In this document: piece by piece, positions 1 to 10,366 of the stretch
How positions within the stretch are numbered: the stretch's first letter is position 1
Layout: the number at the start of each line of letters is the position of its first letter
The notes under the pieces: model-generated
What the model was told of the DNA's origin: nothing
Seen by the model: the letters and a program-made list of their open reading frames with translations, nothing else
The model's database searches: none
NCBI GenBank assembly: GCA_002239005.1
Contig: MPNL01000008.1
Coordinates: 1 to 64,000, forward strand
Direction: 5' to 3'
Source: Truepera sp. bin119
GTDB lineage: Bacteria; Deinococcota; Deinococci; Deinococcales; Trueperaceae
DNA: 64,000 bases
Program-made: the position numbers and the translations under genes

Positions 1-330
1 CTAACCTCGCTGTTCCAGACCTGCAACTCGAAGCCCCGAAGAGGCCAAAGCCGGGGTCCCCCGTTGGGGGTACGGACTCTACGGGTCTTGTCAGCCCTTG
101 GGAAGAGTTCTTGGGCTCGCTTCTCCTGGGCGAATCCGCCCCTGGTAACAGAGCTGATCTGGTCCGCAGATCTTGCGGGGCTCGAGGTTGGGCCTGCCTG
201 GCTGTAGTTGAGCCCTCATGGTTGCTGGGGGTTAGGTCGGTTACTGGAGGTCGGTCCTAGCCAGCTGTGCAGGAGGTACCAGGACCGGTTTCCTCCCTTC
301 GGGGGGTAGGGATGATCTCGGGTTACGACC
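1..330. repeat. Dispersed inverted-repeat element, copy A (cut by window edge)
   Basis: This segment is close to the reverse complement of 13611-13920 (copy C). Shared stretches include the GGGGACCCCGGCTTTGG block and the region around 200-300. The right end at 301-330 carries the family terminal repeat, recognisable as GATGATCTCGGGTTACGA, which is a variant of the reverse complement of GTGAGATTATCTC. The left end lies outside the window. No transposase is encoded here, so it looks like a non-autonomous (MITE-like) element; that classification is inferred. Confidence 0.75.
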
Positions 331-416
331 GGACACCAAGAGGGGAATGAGATGGCTTCTAGTAAACCCATCATGCCACCTGAGCAGCTATTGCAGCGCA
401 TGATTAGACCCTAAAC

Positions 417-1835
417 TCAGTGCAGGATCAACATTTCGATCAACGCCGGCCCGGCACGGTAAATCTCCTCCGCGGCAATGACGCCGATGGTTACAGGACC
501 GGTGAGCCTGAGCAATTGATTCGAGAAGCTCTCCTCAGATTGGGTAAGTTGGGGAAGATCGGGCATAAACAGGCCAGCGGTGGTGAGGCGAACGCGGGTT
601 TCAGCAACCAACTGGGCAAGTGCATTGCGGATCTCCGCTTGGCTGGCCTGCAACTCGTCGCTACCAAGATGTATCTGGCGGCTACTGATCAACTGACCCC
701 GGTCAAACAGCTTGCTGTTCGGCAGGGCTTCCACCGACACTACAATGTCCTCTGAACGGAACTGGTTACGCGGGGACACGAGCAGGATCAGATCCACTCC
801 AGGGGTCTGCGTAATCCCAGTGACTAAGCCCTCGAACTGGTCCGCGCGAAGCCGCACCTCACCCGCACCCTTAAGGAGGGTCTCCTCACTGGCTGAGCGA
901 ATGAATTGCGAGAGTTCCTCTCGAGCGGAGGCAATGTCGGTCGCATAAAGCAGTCCGCTGTAAACGAGGGCGTCTCTAGTGTAGACCACCTGACCACCGG
1001 TCACCTGTTCAAACTGTTCTCGCGCACGAGCCAACTCAGCCGCCTGCCCTTCAAGAACCACTTGGAAACCATCGACTCTGGCCCTAAGCTCCCCCACTTG
1101 ATCGTTGGCCTCAACAATCTCCGTGCGGAGTTGATCGTTGAGCATCTCAAGGTTGGTGTTCTGTCTGCTTAGGGCTTGGCTGGCCTCGCTCAGTTGATCG
1201 TTGCGAACCTGCAGGGCTGCGTTCTCCAAACGCAGGATCTCGGCCTGACTGTTCAACTCGTCAAGGGCGGTCTCCGTCCCACTGAGCTGCGACTCAAGCT
1301 CGCCGAGTTGACCCATAGCCCCCTCTAGCTCCCACCGGACGGAATCAACTTCGGCCTGAAGCCAATCAACCTCGGCGCGGGTACGATCAACCTGCTCACG
1401 GGCCTCGTCGCGGTCGGTCCGAACTCTGGCGAGGTCCGCCTGAGCTGCGTCGAGGGCAACCTGGGCCCCACCCAACTGGCTGCTCATCTGCGCGAGTTGA
1501 TCCTCCAAACCCTGGATTTGCTTTTCGAAGTTCTGAATGTCGGCCTCCAGGGTTCTCCGCTCAGCGCGCAGGCGGTTGAGCTCCTCCCCCACCTGCTGCG
1601 CGTTGATGATGATCTGCGTGGCCCCGCGGAAGGCCAGCGCGAGGACTCCAAAGGTGGTAAGCATGATCAGGATCCCAGCAACGACACCTACGATCTGACC
1701 GGTGTGCCTAGGCCGGACGCCGAAGAGGCTGAGGCGGTGTCGCGCCACCAGCATGCCTAGACGGTCGCCAGCATAAGCGATGACCCCGGCCAGCAGGATC
1801 AACAGAGCCACCAAGCTAAGTATATTAGTCGTCAT
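417..1835 (-). CDS. DUF3084-type membrane-anchored coiled-coil protein
   Basis: This 472-residue protein has two N-terminal membrane helices (about residues 6-26 and 47-70). A long heptad-rich coiled coil of Leu, Glu, Gln and Arg follows (about 75-265), then a compact C-terminal domain to residue 472. The arrangement matches the DUF3084 family known from cyanobacteria and Deinococcus relatives, whose function is not established. It is the last gene of a minus-strand run after aceE, aceF and an LptB-like ATPase, 24 bp downstream of the ATPase. A role in envelope organisation is only a guess from the anchored coiled coil and the neighbouring ATPase. Confidence 0.8.
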   Translation of the reverse strand: MTTNILSLVALLILLAGVIAYAGDRLGMLVARHRLSLFGVRPRHTGQIVGVVAGILIMLTTFGVLALAFRGATQIIINAQQVGEELNRLRAERRTLEADIQNFEKQIQGLEDQLAQMSSQLGGAQVALDAAQADLARVRTDRDEAREQVDRTRAEVDWLQAEVDSVRWELEGAMGQLGELESQLSGTETALDELNSQAEILRLENAALQVRNDQLSEASQALSRQNTNLEMLNDQLRTEIVEANDQVGELRARVDGFQVVLEGQAAELARAREQFEQVTGGQVVYTRDALVYSGLLYATDIASAREELSQFIRSASEETLLKGAGEVRLRADQFEGLVTGITQTPGVDLILLVSPRNQFRSEDIVVSVEALPNSKLFDRGQLISSRQIHLGSDELQASQAEIRNALAQLVAETRVRLTTAGLFMPDLPQLTQSEESFSNQLLRLTGPVTIGVIAAEEIYRAGPALIEMLILH

Positions 1836-1859
1836 ATGTTCCCGCTCCCAAATCCAGAA

Positions 1860-2630
1860 TTAGATTTGGAAGTCGCTTCCCAGGTAGAAGGTGCGTACGT
1901 CATGATCTTCAGCGAACGCTTCGGGGGTGCCTTCAAAACGCACCTTGCCATCGAACATCAGGTAGACCCGATCGGCAATGGCCAGCGTCTCGCGAACGCT
2001 GTGATCGGTCAGCAACACACCGAGTCCACGGCGCTCACGGAGGCCAGCGATGAGCAGTTGGATCTCTTGAATCGATTTGGGATCTACCCCGGTAAAGGGC
2101 TCGTCAAGCAGGATGAATATGGGATCGGTGGTGAGGCTGCGGGCAATCTCAAGCCTCCGGCGCTCTCCTCCTGAGAGAGTATCCGCCTTCTGCAGCGCTA
2201 GGTGCTCCAAGTGGAACTCCTCAAGCAAGATAGCGGCCTGCCGCTCCCGCTCGGACCGACTGAGCTCCCGAAACTCCAGGATGGCCAGCAGGTTGTCGCG
2301 AACGCTCATCTTGCGAAAGGCGCTCGGCTCCTGTGCCAGGTACCCGAGCCCGGCCCGAGCACGCTGGTGCATAGGCCAGTTGGTGATATCCTGATCGCCG
2401 AGAAGGATGCGCCCATCATTGGGCCTTACGAACCCGACCATCATGTAGAAGCTAGTGGTCTTGCCAGCACCGTTGGATCCCAGGAGGGCAACAATCTCCC
2501 CAGCACTCAACTCGAGGTCCACCCCATCGACGACCTTGCGACCCTCATAGCGCTTGAGAAGACCACTCGCCCGCAGAGTCAATGCCTGCTCCGTCGCAAG
2601 TCTCCCCTCAGGCACCAAGCTAGCCGACAT
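1860..2630 (-). CDS. lptB: LptB-like ABC transporter ATP-binding protein
   Basis: This 256-residue single-domain ABC ATPase has Walker [10 protein letters not shown] at residues 51-59, an LSGGE signature at 152-156 (followed by [10 protein letters not shown]), Walker B IFILLDEP at 171-178, and an H-loop His near 209. The LSGGERRR signature and the length fit the LptB branch, which powers lipopolysaccharide extraction with LptF/LptG. Those partners are not in the window, so the substrate is unproven, and a branched-chain amino-acid type ATPase is the main alternative. It lies 80 bp after aceF on the same strand and 24 bp before the DUF3084 gene. Confidence 0.8.
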   Translation of the reverse strand: MSASLVPEGRLATEQALTLRASGLLKRYEGRKVVDGVDLELSAGEIVALLGSNGAGKTTSFYMMVGFVRPNDGRILLGDQDITNWPMHQRARAGLGYLAQEPSAFRKMSVRDNLLAILEFRELSRSERERQAAILLEEFHLEHLALQKADTLSGGERRRLEIARSLTTDPIFILLDEPFTGVDPKSIQEIQLLIAGLRERRGLGVLLTDHSVRETLAIADRVYLMFDGKVRFEGTPEAFAEDHDVRTFYLGSDFQI

Positions 2631-2710
2631 ACTGCGTCATGCTATCATGGGGGCCAACGAACACGGAGTGCAGCACCACCACAGTAGGACCAAGTATCAG
2701 AGGCCAGTAC

Positions 2711-4012
2711 TCAACCTTCCAGCACCATCAGGAACGGCTCCTCAATAGCCTGGCAGATCCAGCGAAGGAAACGGGCAGCACCGGCGCCATCGATAAGCCG
2801 ATGGTCGTAGCTGAGCGACAGGGGCATCACCAAGCGCGGGGTGAACTCCTCCGCCTCCTGATCGTAGACCGGTTCGAACTCACCCCGGGACACGCCAAGG
2901 ATAGCGACGTCGGGGGGCGTGACAATGGGCGTAAACCCGGTCCCACCGATCCCACCAAGATTCGACACGCTGAAGTTGCCTCCCTGCATCTCATCGGGGG
3001 TGAGTTTGCGAGTTCGGGCCCTCTCCGCAAGCCCCCCTAATTCTAAGGCTAACTCGATCACGTTCTTCTTATCGGCCTGTTTGATCACCGGGACTAACAG
3101 GCCGTGTTCAGTATCCACAGCCACCCCGATATTTACGTAGCGCTTGTACACAACCTCGTCCGCAGCAACATCGATACTGGCGTTGAACTCAGGAAAGCGC
3201 TTGAGAGCGGTGGCAACGATCTTGATAATCATGGCGGTCGGGGTCAACTTCGTCCCGACCGCCTCAGCCCTCGATCTATGGCGCTTCCGGAACACCTCGA
3301 ACGAGGTGATATCAGCCTTGTCAAAGTGGGTGACCATAGGCACGTTCGACCAAGCGGTGGTCATTGTTTGGAGCATAGCCTTGCGGATACCCGACATCGG
3401 AACCCGCTCGGTCTCTCCCCAACGACTGAAATCAGGAAGCCTAAGCGCTGACGCAGGGAGGTGCGCGGGTACAGGTCCGATCGGGGCAACACCCCCATGA
3501 TCGGCATAGCGAACCACGTCCTGGGCAGAGATGCGATCCAGGATACTGGAGCCTGCGACCTCATGGATGTCGACGCCCATCTCTCGCGCTAGCCGCCGGA
3601 CCGATGGAGCAGCGGGGATCAGCTTCTGGCGACCAGACACCTCTGCCGCTAGCGACCCGTTCCGGGTCTGAGTTGCCACCGGAGAGGGGTCCGCTCCCTC
3701 TTTGCGTAAAGCGACCTCAATGGTGGTCTCGCCCGGCACCACTTCGTCGGCTTGGGCAGCAGGCACCTCTCCCAAATCGTCGGCGAGGGTCAGGATAACC
3801 TGACCGACCCGAGCCTCTTGGTTGACCTCCACGTGCACATCCTCGACCAAGCCGGCCACCGAAGACGGAACCTCAATGACAGCCTTGTCGGTCTCAAGCT
3901 CCAGCACCGGTTGGTCGACCTCGACGCGGTCACCGACGGCGACCAGTAGGGCGACGACCGTTCCACCATCGATACCCTCGCCCACCTCAGGGAGTCTGAT
4001 CTCAGTTGCCAC
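2711..4012 (-). CDS. aceF: Pyruvate dehydrogenase E2 (dihydrolipoamide acetyltransferase)
   Basis: This 433-residue E2 transfers the acetyl group from E1 to CoA. It has one lipoyl domain with the lipoylated Lys about residue 43 in ETDKAVIEVPSS. A peripheral-subunit-binding domain (APSVRRLAREMG) lies around 134-152. The C-terminal acyltransferase domain has the HxxxDG active site HRLIDG at about 404-409. A single lipoyl domain is fewer than in the three-lipoyl E. coli enzyme. It sits 54 bp downstream of aceE and is surely co-transcribed with it. The E3 gene (lpd) is not in the window. Confidence 0.95.
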   Translation of the reverse strand: MATEIRLPEVGEGIDGGTVVALLVAVGDRVEVDQPVLELETDKAVIEVPSSVAGLVEDVHVEVNQEARVGQVILTLADDLGEVPAAQADEVVPGETTIEVALRKEGADPSPVATQTRNGSLAAEVSGRQKLIPAAPSVRRLAREMGVDIHEVAGSSILDRISAQDVVRYADHGGVAPIGPVPAHLPASALRLPDFSRWGETERVPMSGIRKAMLQTMTTAWSNVPMVTHFDKADITSFEVFRKRHRSRAEAVGTKLTPTAMIIKIVATALKRFPEFNASIDVAADEVVYKRYVNIGVAVDTEHGLLVPVIKQADKKNVIELALELGGLAERARTRKLTPDEMQGGNFSVSNLGGIGGTGFTPIVTPPDVAILGVSRGEFEPVYDQEAEEFTPRLVMPLSLSYDHRLIDGAGAARFLRWICQAIEEPFLMVLEG

Positions 4013-4066
4013 GTGCTCTTCCTTTCAGTATGGGCCAGCATGAGGGCCCATCCTCTCCGGCCCCGG

Positions 4067-6787
4067 TCATGCCTCGTAAGGACTCACTTTATCAGGATCG
4101 ACCCCGAGGTCCACTATCGCTTTCGAGACTACTCCGACCCCAATCTCCCCAGCATCCGCGAGTGCCTTGAGCGTGGCCAACACAATGTGCCGAGCATCCA
4201 CTTCGAAGAAGCTCCTCAATTCCTCGCGCCCCTCGCTACGGCCAAACCCGTCCGTACCAAGTGATACGAGAGGCCTCGGGATGTGCCGCGCGAGGGCGTC
4301 TGGAAGGATCTTCATGTAATCTGAGGCAGCTACCAGAACCCCTGGGGCATTGGCAAGCGCATCAGCAACAAACGACGTCCGCGGAGTGGTGGTGGGGTGC
4401 AACCGATTCCAGCGCTCGACCTCGAGTGCATCGCGGTGGAGCTCTTTATAACTGGTTACGCTCCACACGTCAGCAGCGACCCTGTAGCCCTCGAGCAGTT
4501 CCTGTGCCTTTAACACCTCGTTCATGATGGCGCCCGAACCGAGCAACTGCACCTGTGTCCGAAATCGGCGGCCGGAGGTGCGGAAGCGGTAGATGCCCCG
4601 GAGGATCCCCTCCTTGAGCGCCCTCCGGCCTAACCCTTCGGGTGCAGCAGGCTGTGCGTAGTTCGCGTTCTCAATAGTGAGGTAGTAGAGCAGGTCCTCC
4701 TGCTGCTCATACATCTTCCGCAGCCCCTCACGGATGATGATGGCCATCTCATACGCAAAGCTCGGGTCGTAGGCCTTTACGTTGGGGTAGGGATAGGCGA
4801 GCACATGGCTGTGCCCGTCCTGGTGCTGTAAACCCTCGCCATTTAGGGTGGTCCGACCAGCAGTCGCCCCTAGCATGAAACCTCTGGCACGCATGTCACC
4901 GGCGAGCCAGATCAGATCACCGATACGCTGGAAGCCAAACATGGAATAGTAGATGAAAAAGGGGACCGTGTTCACGCCGTGCGTGGCGTAGGCCGTGCCG
5001 GCAGCTATGAACGAGGCCATAGAGCCTGCTTCGGTGATACCCTCCTCGAGGATTTGTCCATCTTTCGATTCCCGGTAATAGAGCAGGTTATCCCGATCAA
5101 CCGGCTCGTAAAGCTGCCCCACCGAGGAGTAGATACCGATCTGACGGAAGAGTGCCTCCATACCGAAGGTGCGGGCCTCATCAGGAATAATGGGGACCGT
5201 GAGCTTGCCCCACACGGGGTCTCGCAGCAGCTTCCGGAGGATGGAAACAAACACCATCGTGGTCGACACCTCGCGGCTGCCGGTGCCCGCCATGAATTCC
5301 TCGAACAACCCCTCGACCGGCGCCTCGATCGGTTCGGCTTGGACGATCCGCTGAGGTAGAAAGCCGCCAAGGGACTCACGACGGGCGAGGAGGTAGCGGT
5401 ACTCTTCACTGTCCACATCAGGCCGGAAGAAGGGGTAGTACCCAATCTCATCGTCGCTGATGGGGATGTTGAAGCGATCACGGAAGGCCCGCATCTCTTC
5501 CTCGTTCAGCTTCTTCTGCTGGTGAGTAATATTCTTGCCCTCGGCTGACTCACCTAGACCATACCCCTTGATAGTCCGGGTAAGAACCACCGTGGGGGAA
5601 CCTAGGTGCTCCACTGCTCGCCGGTAAGCCGCATAGACCTTGATCGGATCGTGCCCGCCGCGATTCAACCGCCCAATATCCTCGTTACTCCAACCCTCAA
5701 TGAGTCTCTTTAACTCGGGGGTGTTAAAGAACCTCTCTCGCAGTTCGGGGGCACCGAAGGCTGCGTAGCGCTGCGACTCCCCGTCGACGAGTTTCTCAAA
5801 ACGCCGTACCAGGGCGCCGTCCTGATCCTTTGCAAGCAGTTCGTCCCACTTACTACCCCATGGGACCTTAATGACGTTCCAGCCCGCGCCCCGAAAGATA
5901 CCCTCGAACTCCTGAATGATCTGGCCGTTGCCGTGGACCGGACCATCAAGGCGTTGGAGGTTACAGTTGATGACCCAGATGAGGTTGTCGAGGCGCTCAC
6001 GGGCTGCAAATCTGATGGCACCGGTCGCCTCGGGCTCGTCGATCTCACCGTCGCCCAGGAAGGCCCACACCTTCCCCGACCCCGGCCCTTTCAGGCCACG
6101 GTCCTCAAGGTAGCGGTTGAATCGCGCCTGGTAGATCGACAGGATCGGCGCCAAGCCCATAGAGACAGAGGGAAACTGCCAGTAGTCAGGCATGAGCCAG
6201 GGGTGGGGATAACTCGACAGCCCCGGATCGCTTTGCAACTCCCGCCGAAAGTTGCGCAGGTGCTCCTTATCAAGGCGGCGCTCCAGGTAGCTGCGAGCGT
6301 AGATCCCAGGGCTCGCGTGGCCCTGGAAGTAGACCTGATCGGCGTCCAACCCCGCGCCTGGCCCGCGGAAGAAGTGATGGAAGCCAACCTCGTATAAGGT
6401 GGCGGCCGACGCGAAGGTGGAGATATGCCCGCCGATACCATCGGAATACTTATTGGCGCGCACAACCATTGCCATAGCGTTCCAGCGGATGAGGCGTGAG
6501 ATCCGCTTTTCCACCTCGATATCACCAGGGTATTCGGGTTCCTCAGACGGCGGAATGGTGTTGATATATGGGGTGGTAGCGGAGAAGGGGATCTTGATCC
6601 CTCGCTCACGGGCGTGCCCCTCGAGCCGCACGAGGATCTCCACAATCCGTTTCGGGCCTCCAGAGGCAAACACATAGTCCAACGACTCGAGCCACTCGCG
6701 CATCTCAATGTCGTTAAGCTGCTTCAGCTCAGCCGACTCGAGCTGAGACCGGTCAAGGTTCAGGATTTCGTCGAGGACATCAGCCAT
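4067..6787 (-). CDS. aceE: Pyruvate dehydrogenase E1, homodimeric type
   Basis: This 906-residue protein matches the length and order of AceE, the single-chain E1 that decarboxylates pyruvate with thiamine diphosphate. Visible marks are the ThDP motif starting [12 protein letters not shown] and the histidine-rich segment [18 protein letters not shown] in the central domain. The gene is full length and starts with ATG at 6787. It is followed by aceF, giving the aceEF order seen in Deinococcus and proteobacteria. ThDP supply may link it to the TPP-regulated thiB at 14.5 kb. Confidence 0.97.
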   Translation of the reverse strand: MADVLDEILNLDRSQLESAELKQLNDIEMREWLESLDYVFASGGPKRIVEILVRLEGHARERGIKIPFSATTPYINTIPPSEEPEYPGDIEVEKRISRLIRWNAMAMVVRANKYSDGIGGHISTFASAATLYEVGFHHFFRGPGAGLDADQVYFQGHASPGIYARSYLERRLDKEHLRNFRRELQSDPGLSSYPHPWLMPDYWQFPSVSMGLAPILSIYQARFNRYLEDRGLKGPGSGKVWAFLGDGEIDEPEATGAIRFAARERLDNLIWVINCNLQRLDGPVHGNGQIIQEFEGIFRGAGWNVIKVPWGSKWDELLAKDQDGALVRRFEKLVDGESQRYAAFGAPELRERFFNTPELKRLIEGWSNEDIGRLNRGGHDPIKVYAAYRRAVEHLGSPTVVLTRTIKGYGLGESAEGKNITHQQKKLNEEEMRAFRDRFNIPISDDEIGYYPFFRPDVDSEEYRYLLARRESLGGFLPQRIVQAEPIEAPVEGLFEEFMAGTGSREVSTTMVFVSILRKLLRDPVWGKLTVPIIPDEARTFGMEALFRQIGIYSSVGQLYEPVDRDNLLYYRESKDGQILEEGITEAGSMASFIAAGTAYATHGVNTVPFFIYYSMFGFQRIGDLIWLAGDMRARGFMLGATAGRTTLNGEGLQHQDGHSHVLAYPYPNVKAYDPSFAYEMAIIIREGLRKMYEQQEDLLYYLTIENANYAQPAAPEGLGRRALKEGILRGIYRFRTSGRRFRTQVQLLGSGAIMNEVLKAQELLEGYRVAADVWSVTSYKELHRDALEVERWNRLHPTTTPRTSFVADALANAPGVLVAASDYMKILPDALARHIPRPLVSLGTDGFGRSEGREELRSFFEVDARHIVLATLKALADAGEIGVGVVSKAIVDLGVDPDKVSPYEA

Positions 6788-7097
6788 GTGGCACCTTCCT
6801 GAAGCGGGTCTCTAGTGGGCGTCGCGGATCTACAGTCTTCACTCAGCGCCCGTCGTAATTCTTGCCATGAGGGTGCAAACGATGATTTCCTAGTGTACTG
6901 TACTACTTCGGTCCCACAGTTCCTGACGCCTACAGTGCACGGAGACTGGGGCGTGTCGGGCCCGCTAGCAAAGGAACAGGCCAAGCCAGCCTTTATGTCA
7001 ACTTGTGTGCCGAGGTTGGTCGTAGGTAAGGTCGCTGCTTCGTTCGAGCATCACTGCCCACCCATTCGGTTCACCACACAGACAGACCCTAGACTTA
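6788..7097. other. Intergenic region upstream of aceE
   Basis: No gene is convincing here. It must hold the aceE promoter, but no clear -35/-10 pair stands out. The part nearest 7097 may continue the decayed transposase remnant in another frame. The stretch 7410-7657 on the other side of that remnant also shows nothing beyond short degenerate pieces of the dispersed repeat (around 7403-7437). Confidence 0.5.
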
Positions 7098-7409
7098 TCA
7101 CCCCGTTTGCTTTCCTGCGAAAGTCCAGCTCTCAAACAGTCCCTCTAGGTCGGTCAAGGTGTACGGTTTGAAGCCGAATACCATCTCCATGGTGCCAAAC
7201 CCCTTCGTGGCCTCTGGAAACTTCGACCAGAAGAAGCGTTTCCCCTTTGCTACCGGCAGTGGTTTGCTGTTGATCAGCTGGGTCCGGTTAGCTGGTAGTA
7301 CCGATAGAGCGAGCTTGGACAGTAGCCGCTCGGCATTCCGTAAGATCCGGTGATAGCGGGTGTAGTGAGGTAGCTTGGGGACCCGAAGCGAAAAGGCCCA
7401 AAACGGACT
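7098..7409 (-). pseudogene. DDE transposase fragment (IS982/IS4-like)
   Basis: The minus strand has an open stretch of about 104 codons between stops at 7410-7412 and 7098-7100. It reads LPHYTRYHRILRNAERLL, then INSKPLPVAKGKR and GFGTMEMVFGFK. These resemble the HYTRYHR...AERL and DSxPLPVxxxxR...YGFKLH blocks around the first catalytic Asp of IS982-like transposases. Here that Asp appears as Asn (INSKPLPV). No start codon, N terminus or C-terminal catalytic part remains, so this is a remnant. DNA just upstream (7383-7437) also occurs at 49026-49085, linking it to the dispersed repeat family. Confidence 0.6.
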
Positions 7410-7657
7410 CTACGGGTCTACGGGCCCAACGAAGCCATCTTTGTCTGATTCTGATAGGGCTTGAGCCAGTCGCCTAGGTAGACATGTGACCCGAAGAGTC
7501 CATCCGGAACGGCTCTGCTGCCTTATACCGGTGACGGGGATGGGCGGTCATGGAGATTACCATCCCCTTTTGCCTACAGATCCAGTGGCATACTCCTATC
7601 GAAGCTCTCAAACGTCCGTGGCCGCGCCCTTCACGATCGATCCCACAGAGTCCCTCT

Positions 7658-8590
7658 CTATTCGGGCGAGTCGTCGGACACCGTCAGTCTGTCGCACTCC
7701 ACAGGCGACTCCCTTGACCCACAGATATCGTTGAGCACCCCTTTCACACTGGAGAAATCGGGATTGGCCCGAACCTCCATCGGGGTAGGAAAGCTCTCGG
7801 TGTCCACCGCGAGCGATACGAACCGCGGATCCCCTCCTCTCTCCTTCCACACCCTCGGCCGAGCCGGAATCCCGAAGCCGAGGACGTGGGGTTCGAGACT
7901 GCGCGTCGCAAGGGCCATGGCACCCAACATGCTGTCGTCTGACAGGATGGTCCCAGCGAGCACGGTGGCGTGATAGGCTACCCGAACCCCTCTACCGATG
8001 ACTGTGCGCTTCAGCGTGACATCTGGGGCCTCTAGGATGTCGTGGGCGTGGGAGTAGATGTTGACGTAATCGGAAAGGCTCGCGCCGTCGTGGAGCTCCA
8101 CCCCGCCTATATCATCAATGAGGACATGCCGGTGGATAACCACATCGTCGCCAGCCTCAATGTTATATCCCACCGAGACCTCGACGTGCGGAAAGATCTT
8201 CAGGTTCCGTCCTGCTCTGCCAAACACTCGCCTCGCCAACATCCTCCTCAGGGGAATACCCGTTGAGAGGGACTGTCCCAGAGGTGTCAAGTCGACACAC
8301 CTCCACAACCACAGGAGCGGCTTAATCTGAGCAAAGCGGGCCTGATCGGTCGCGACGTAGTGCTCGGCTTCGAAGGTCGCGTTCTTGGGGTCGAGCGCAA
8401 ACGCCGCCAGCGGCTCCTGTGCCTCGAGCTCCTGGTAAGGGCGGGCGTACATGAGACGGGAGAGTATATTGCGGACGAGATCGTCTCGATCGGTCGCTAG
8501 ATCGTCTAGTTGCTCAGCGAGTTCACCGAGAAACCTCTGCAGCCACAGGTCCGATCCAGGATCTAGAGGACGATCGATGAGCCACGGCAC
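7658..8590 (-). CDS. Left-handed beta-helix (hexapeptide) acyltransferase-like protein
   Basis: This 310-residue protein has an alpha-helical N-terminal part (about 1-125). A hexapeptide-repeat region follows (about 130-240) with segments such as VGYNIEAGDDVVIHRHVLID, SLSDYVNIYSHAHD and TVIGRGVRVAYHATVLAGT. This is typical of trimeric acyltransferases of the maltose/galactoside acetyltransferase or serine acetyltransferase class, with a likely catalytic His in the YSHAHD loop. The substrate cannot be read from sequence. It stands alone on the minus strand between a transposase remnant and the divergently read PASTA gene. Confidence 0.75.
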   Translation of the reverse strand: MPWLIDRPLDPGSDLWLQRFLGELAEQLDDLATDRDDLVRNILSRLMYARPYQELEAQEPLAAFALDPKNATFEAEHYVATDQARFAQIKPLLWLWRCVDLTPLGQSLSTGIPLRRMLARRVFGRAGRNLKIFPHVEVSVGYNIEAGDDVVIHRHVLIDDIGGVELHDGASLSDYVNIYSHAHDILEAPDVTLKRTVIGRGVRVAYHATVLAGTILSDDSMLGAMALATRSLEPHVLGFGIPARPRVWKERGGDPRFVSLAVDTESFPTPMEVRANPDFSSVKGVLNDICGSRESPVECDRLTVSDDSPE

Positions 8591-8598
8591 AGCGAGCT

Positions 8599-8739
8599 TT
8601 ACTCCCCGGCCTGGTCGGTCGACGGCCCACTAGTTTCAGAGACTATAGGATAGACAATGCCCATCGGATCGACCGCAGGACTCGAGAAGAGAGCGAGAAC
8701 CTTGGGCAGGGACGGCACCGCACCTGCGATCTCGATCAT
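8599..8739 (-). CDS. Possible small protein upstream of the acyltransferase
   Basis: A 46-codon frame beginning MIEIAGAVPSLPKVLALF ends 8 bp before the acyltransferase start on the same strand. It has a mildly hydrophobic N-terminal half and a Ser/Thr-rich tail. No family is recognised. Spacing is compatible with translational coupling, but chance is equally possible. Confidence 0.2.
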   Translation of the reverse strand: MIEIAGAVPSLPKVLALFSSPAVDPMGIVYPIVSETSGPSTDQAGE

Positions 8740-8817
8740 AGTTCTGCATTCTAGCAGACGCAATGTAAGGGGCACCCGATTTCGCGAACCTTCAGTCGTC
8801 CGTGATAGACTTCCTGC

Positions 8818-10050
8818 GTGAATCCCGCCGTGGATCCAGGAGCCCGGCGACGCGGTCTCACGAAGCTGGCGCTGGTGGCGGTCCTCCTGCTCACTATAGT
8901 AGTTTTGGCTCTGCTCTCCATACATGAGTATTTCGAAGTCGAGGAGGTCGACCTACCCGACGTTGTCGGCCTCGACCTAGCGAACGCGATGCGCACCCTC
9001 CGGCTTGCTCGATTCGAGGTAAGCACCTACCCCGAATCGGTGGTGGGGGCCGGCCCGAACGAGGTGACCTCCCAAAGTCCTCTCCCAGGAACTGTGACCC
9101 GGCGCGGCAAACACATCAGCCTTGGGGTCAACACGCCTCCCGAAGTGGCACCCATCCCCCAACTGGTGGGGTTGGGCGAGGCCGAGGCCACCCAGACAGC
9201 GGCAACGCTCAATCTCTCCCTCATAGAGGTGGGCTACGCCTACAGTGATCAACTGATCGACCGCATTATCACTCAAGAGCCAGAGGCCGGGGCAGCTATA
9301 GAGGGGGTCCAGGGACTCACCCTAGTCGTGAGTCGCGGGCCTGAGCCGCCGCTGGCGTCGGTACCGGACCTCATCGGTATCGAACTTGAGGAGGCGTTGA
9401 ACCGCCTCCGGGTGCTGGGTTTCAGGCAGATAGACGCGTTCCCATCAAGCCTCAGTTCCGACCGTCCAGGGGTAGTAACACAGCAGCTACCGGAGTCGGG
9501 AGTGGCGGTGCCGGTGAGTACCCTGATCACACTCTCCTACACCCTCCCCAGTCACCTTGTTGTACCGATCCCAGACCTAAAAGGGGCCAGCCTCCAGAGG
9601 GCTCAGAGCCTCCTCCGGATGGCGGGGCTCAAGCTCGGTCGGGTGTCCTTCACCCAGACCGATGAATCCCCTACTGGGGTGATCGCCTTCGAGCCGGTCG
9701 GTTACACTCTCTCGGGTTCTCCGGTCACACTTGTGGTGAATAGCTCCGAGGCCGGGGCATTCCTCCTCACTCCCATAGACACCACCATGAGGCAGCCAGC
9801 GACGACAGAGAGCCCGTCCCCCTCCCGAACCAATGGGCGAGTCGTCCCCTTCACCTTCGACCCACACCAAGTCGGCATCACCCGAGAGTTCAACCTTCGC
9901 CTCGTCATCGTGGATAACGGTGGTGAACGCACAGTCCTAGACCGCAGGGTTGAGCCTGGACAAACCGTTTCGACTGCAATCACCATCTTCGGAGACGCTC
10001 AACTCCAGACCTTCATCGACAATCAACTCTACCAGGCATGGAGCCCTTGA
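8818..10050 (+). CDS. Membrane-anchored protein with four PASTA domains
   Basis: This 410-residue protein starts at GTG 8818. A basic cytoplasmic tail (RRRG) precedes one membrane helix at about 15-37. Four PASTA repeats then follow at about 38-104, 105-172, 173-243 and 244-309, each with a VPDLxGxxxxEA-like start. The C-terminal part (about 325-410) is unrecognised. PASTA domains sense or bind peptidoglycan, usually on Ser/Thr kinases or penicillin-binding proteins. Here no kinase or transpeptidase domain is present, so it is a stand-alone extracytoplasmic PASTA protein. Its 3' end overlaps the convergent rhodanese gene by 38 bp. Confidence 0.85.
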   Translation: MNPAVDPGARRRGLTKLALVAVLLLTIVVLALLSIHEYFEVEEVDLPDVVGLDLANAMRTLRLARFEVSTYPESVVGAGPNEVTSQSPLPGTVTRRGKHISLGVNTPPEVAPIPQLVGLGEAEATQTAATLNLSLIEVGYAYSDQLIDRIITQEPEAGAAIEGVQGLTLVVSRGPEPPLASVPDLIGIELEEALNRLRVLGFRQIDAFPSSLSSDRPGVVTQQLPESGVAVPVSTLITLSYTLPSHLVVPIPDLKGASLQRAQSLLRMAGLKLGRVSFTQTDESPTGVIAFEPVGYTLSGSPVTLVVNSSEAGAFLLTPIDTTMRQPATTESPSPSRTNGRVVPFTFDPHQVGITREFNLRLVIVDNGGERTVLDRRVEPGQTVSTAITIFGDAQLQTFIDNQLYQAWSP

Positions 10051-10354
10051 GGTGCCGGTACGTACGCCAGGCAAGGAGGCCACCGACCACATTATAGATC
10101 TCGCGGAAACCAGCCGCCTCAAGGTAGAGGCCTACTAGTTCGCTGTAGAGTCCCCGGTCGCAGATCAGGTATACGGGCTCATCCTTAGGGAGGTCGGGGA
10201 GGCAGCCTGCCTGTACAGCCTCCGGCGGGAGGGGGGGTAAGTCCGGGATCGGATCTCGTTCCGACGTACTTGCCGGCCGGGCGTCAAATGCCGTAGCCCC
10301 TCTTGATCGGACGCTCTCGAAGATCTTGGCACTCACCCGTTTCATAACTCCCAA
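10013..10354 (-). CDS. Rhodanese-like domain protein
   Basis: This 113-residue single rhodanese fold has the active loop CDRGLYSELV, with the catalytic Cys at about residue 69, and the ending GFREIYNVVGGLLAW typical of the family (VxGGxxAW). Such proteins carry persulfide sulfur between partners. The CxxG loop is short and the protein has no second domain. It converges on the PASTA gene with a 38-bp overlap at the 3' ends. Confidence 0.8.
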   Translation of the reverse strand: MGVMKRVSAKIFESVRSRGATAFDARPASTSERDPIPDLPPLPPEAVQAGCLPDLPKDEPVYLICDRGLYSELVGLYLEAAGFREIYNVVGGLLAWRTYRHLKGSMPGRVDCR

Positions 10355-10366
10355 CCTAACCTAGCC

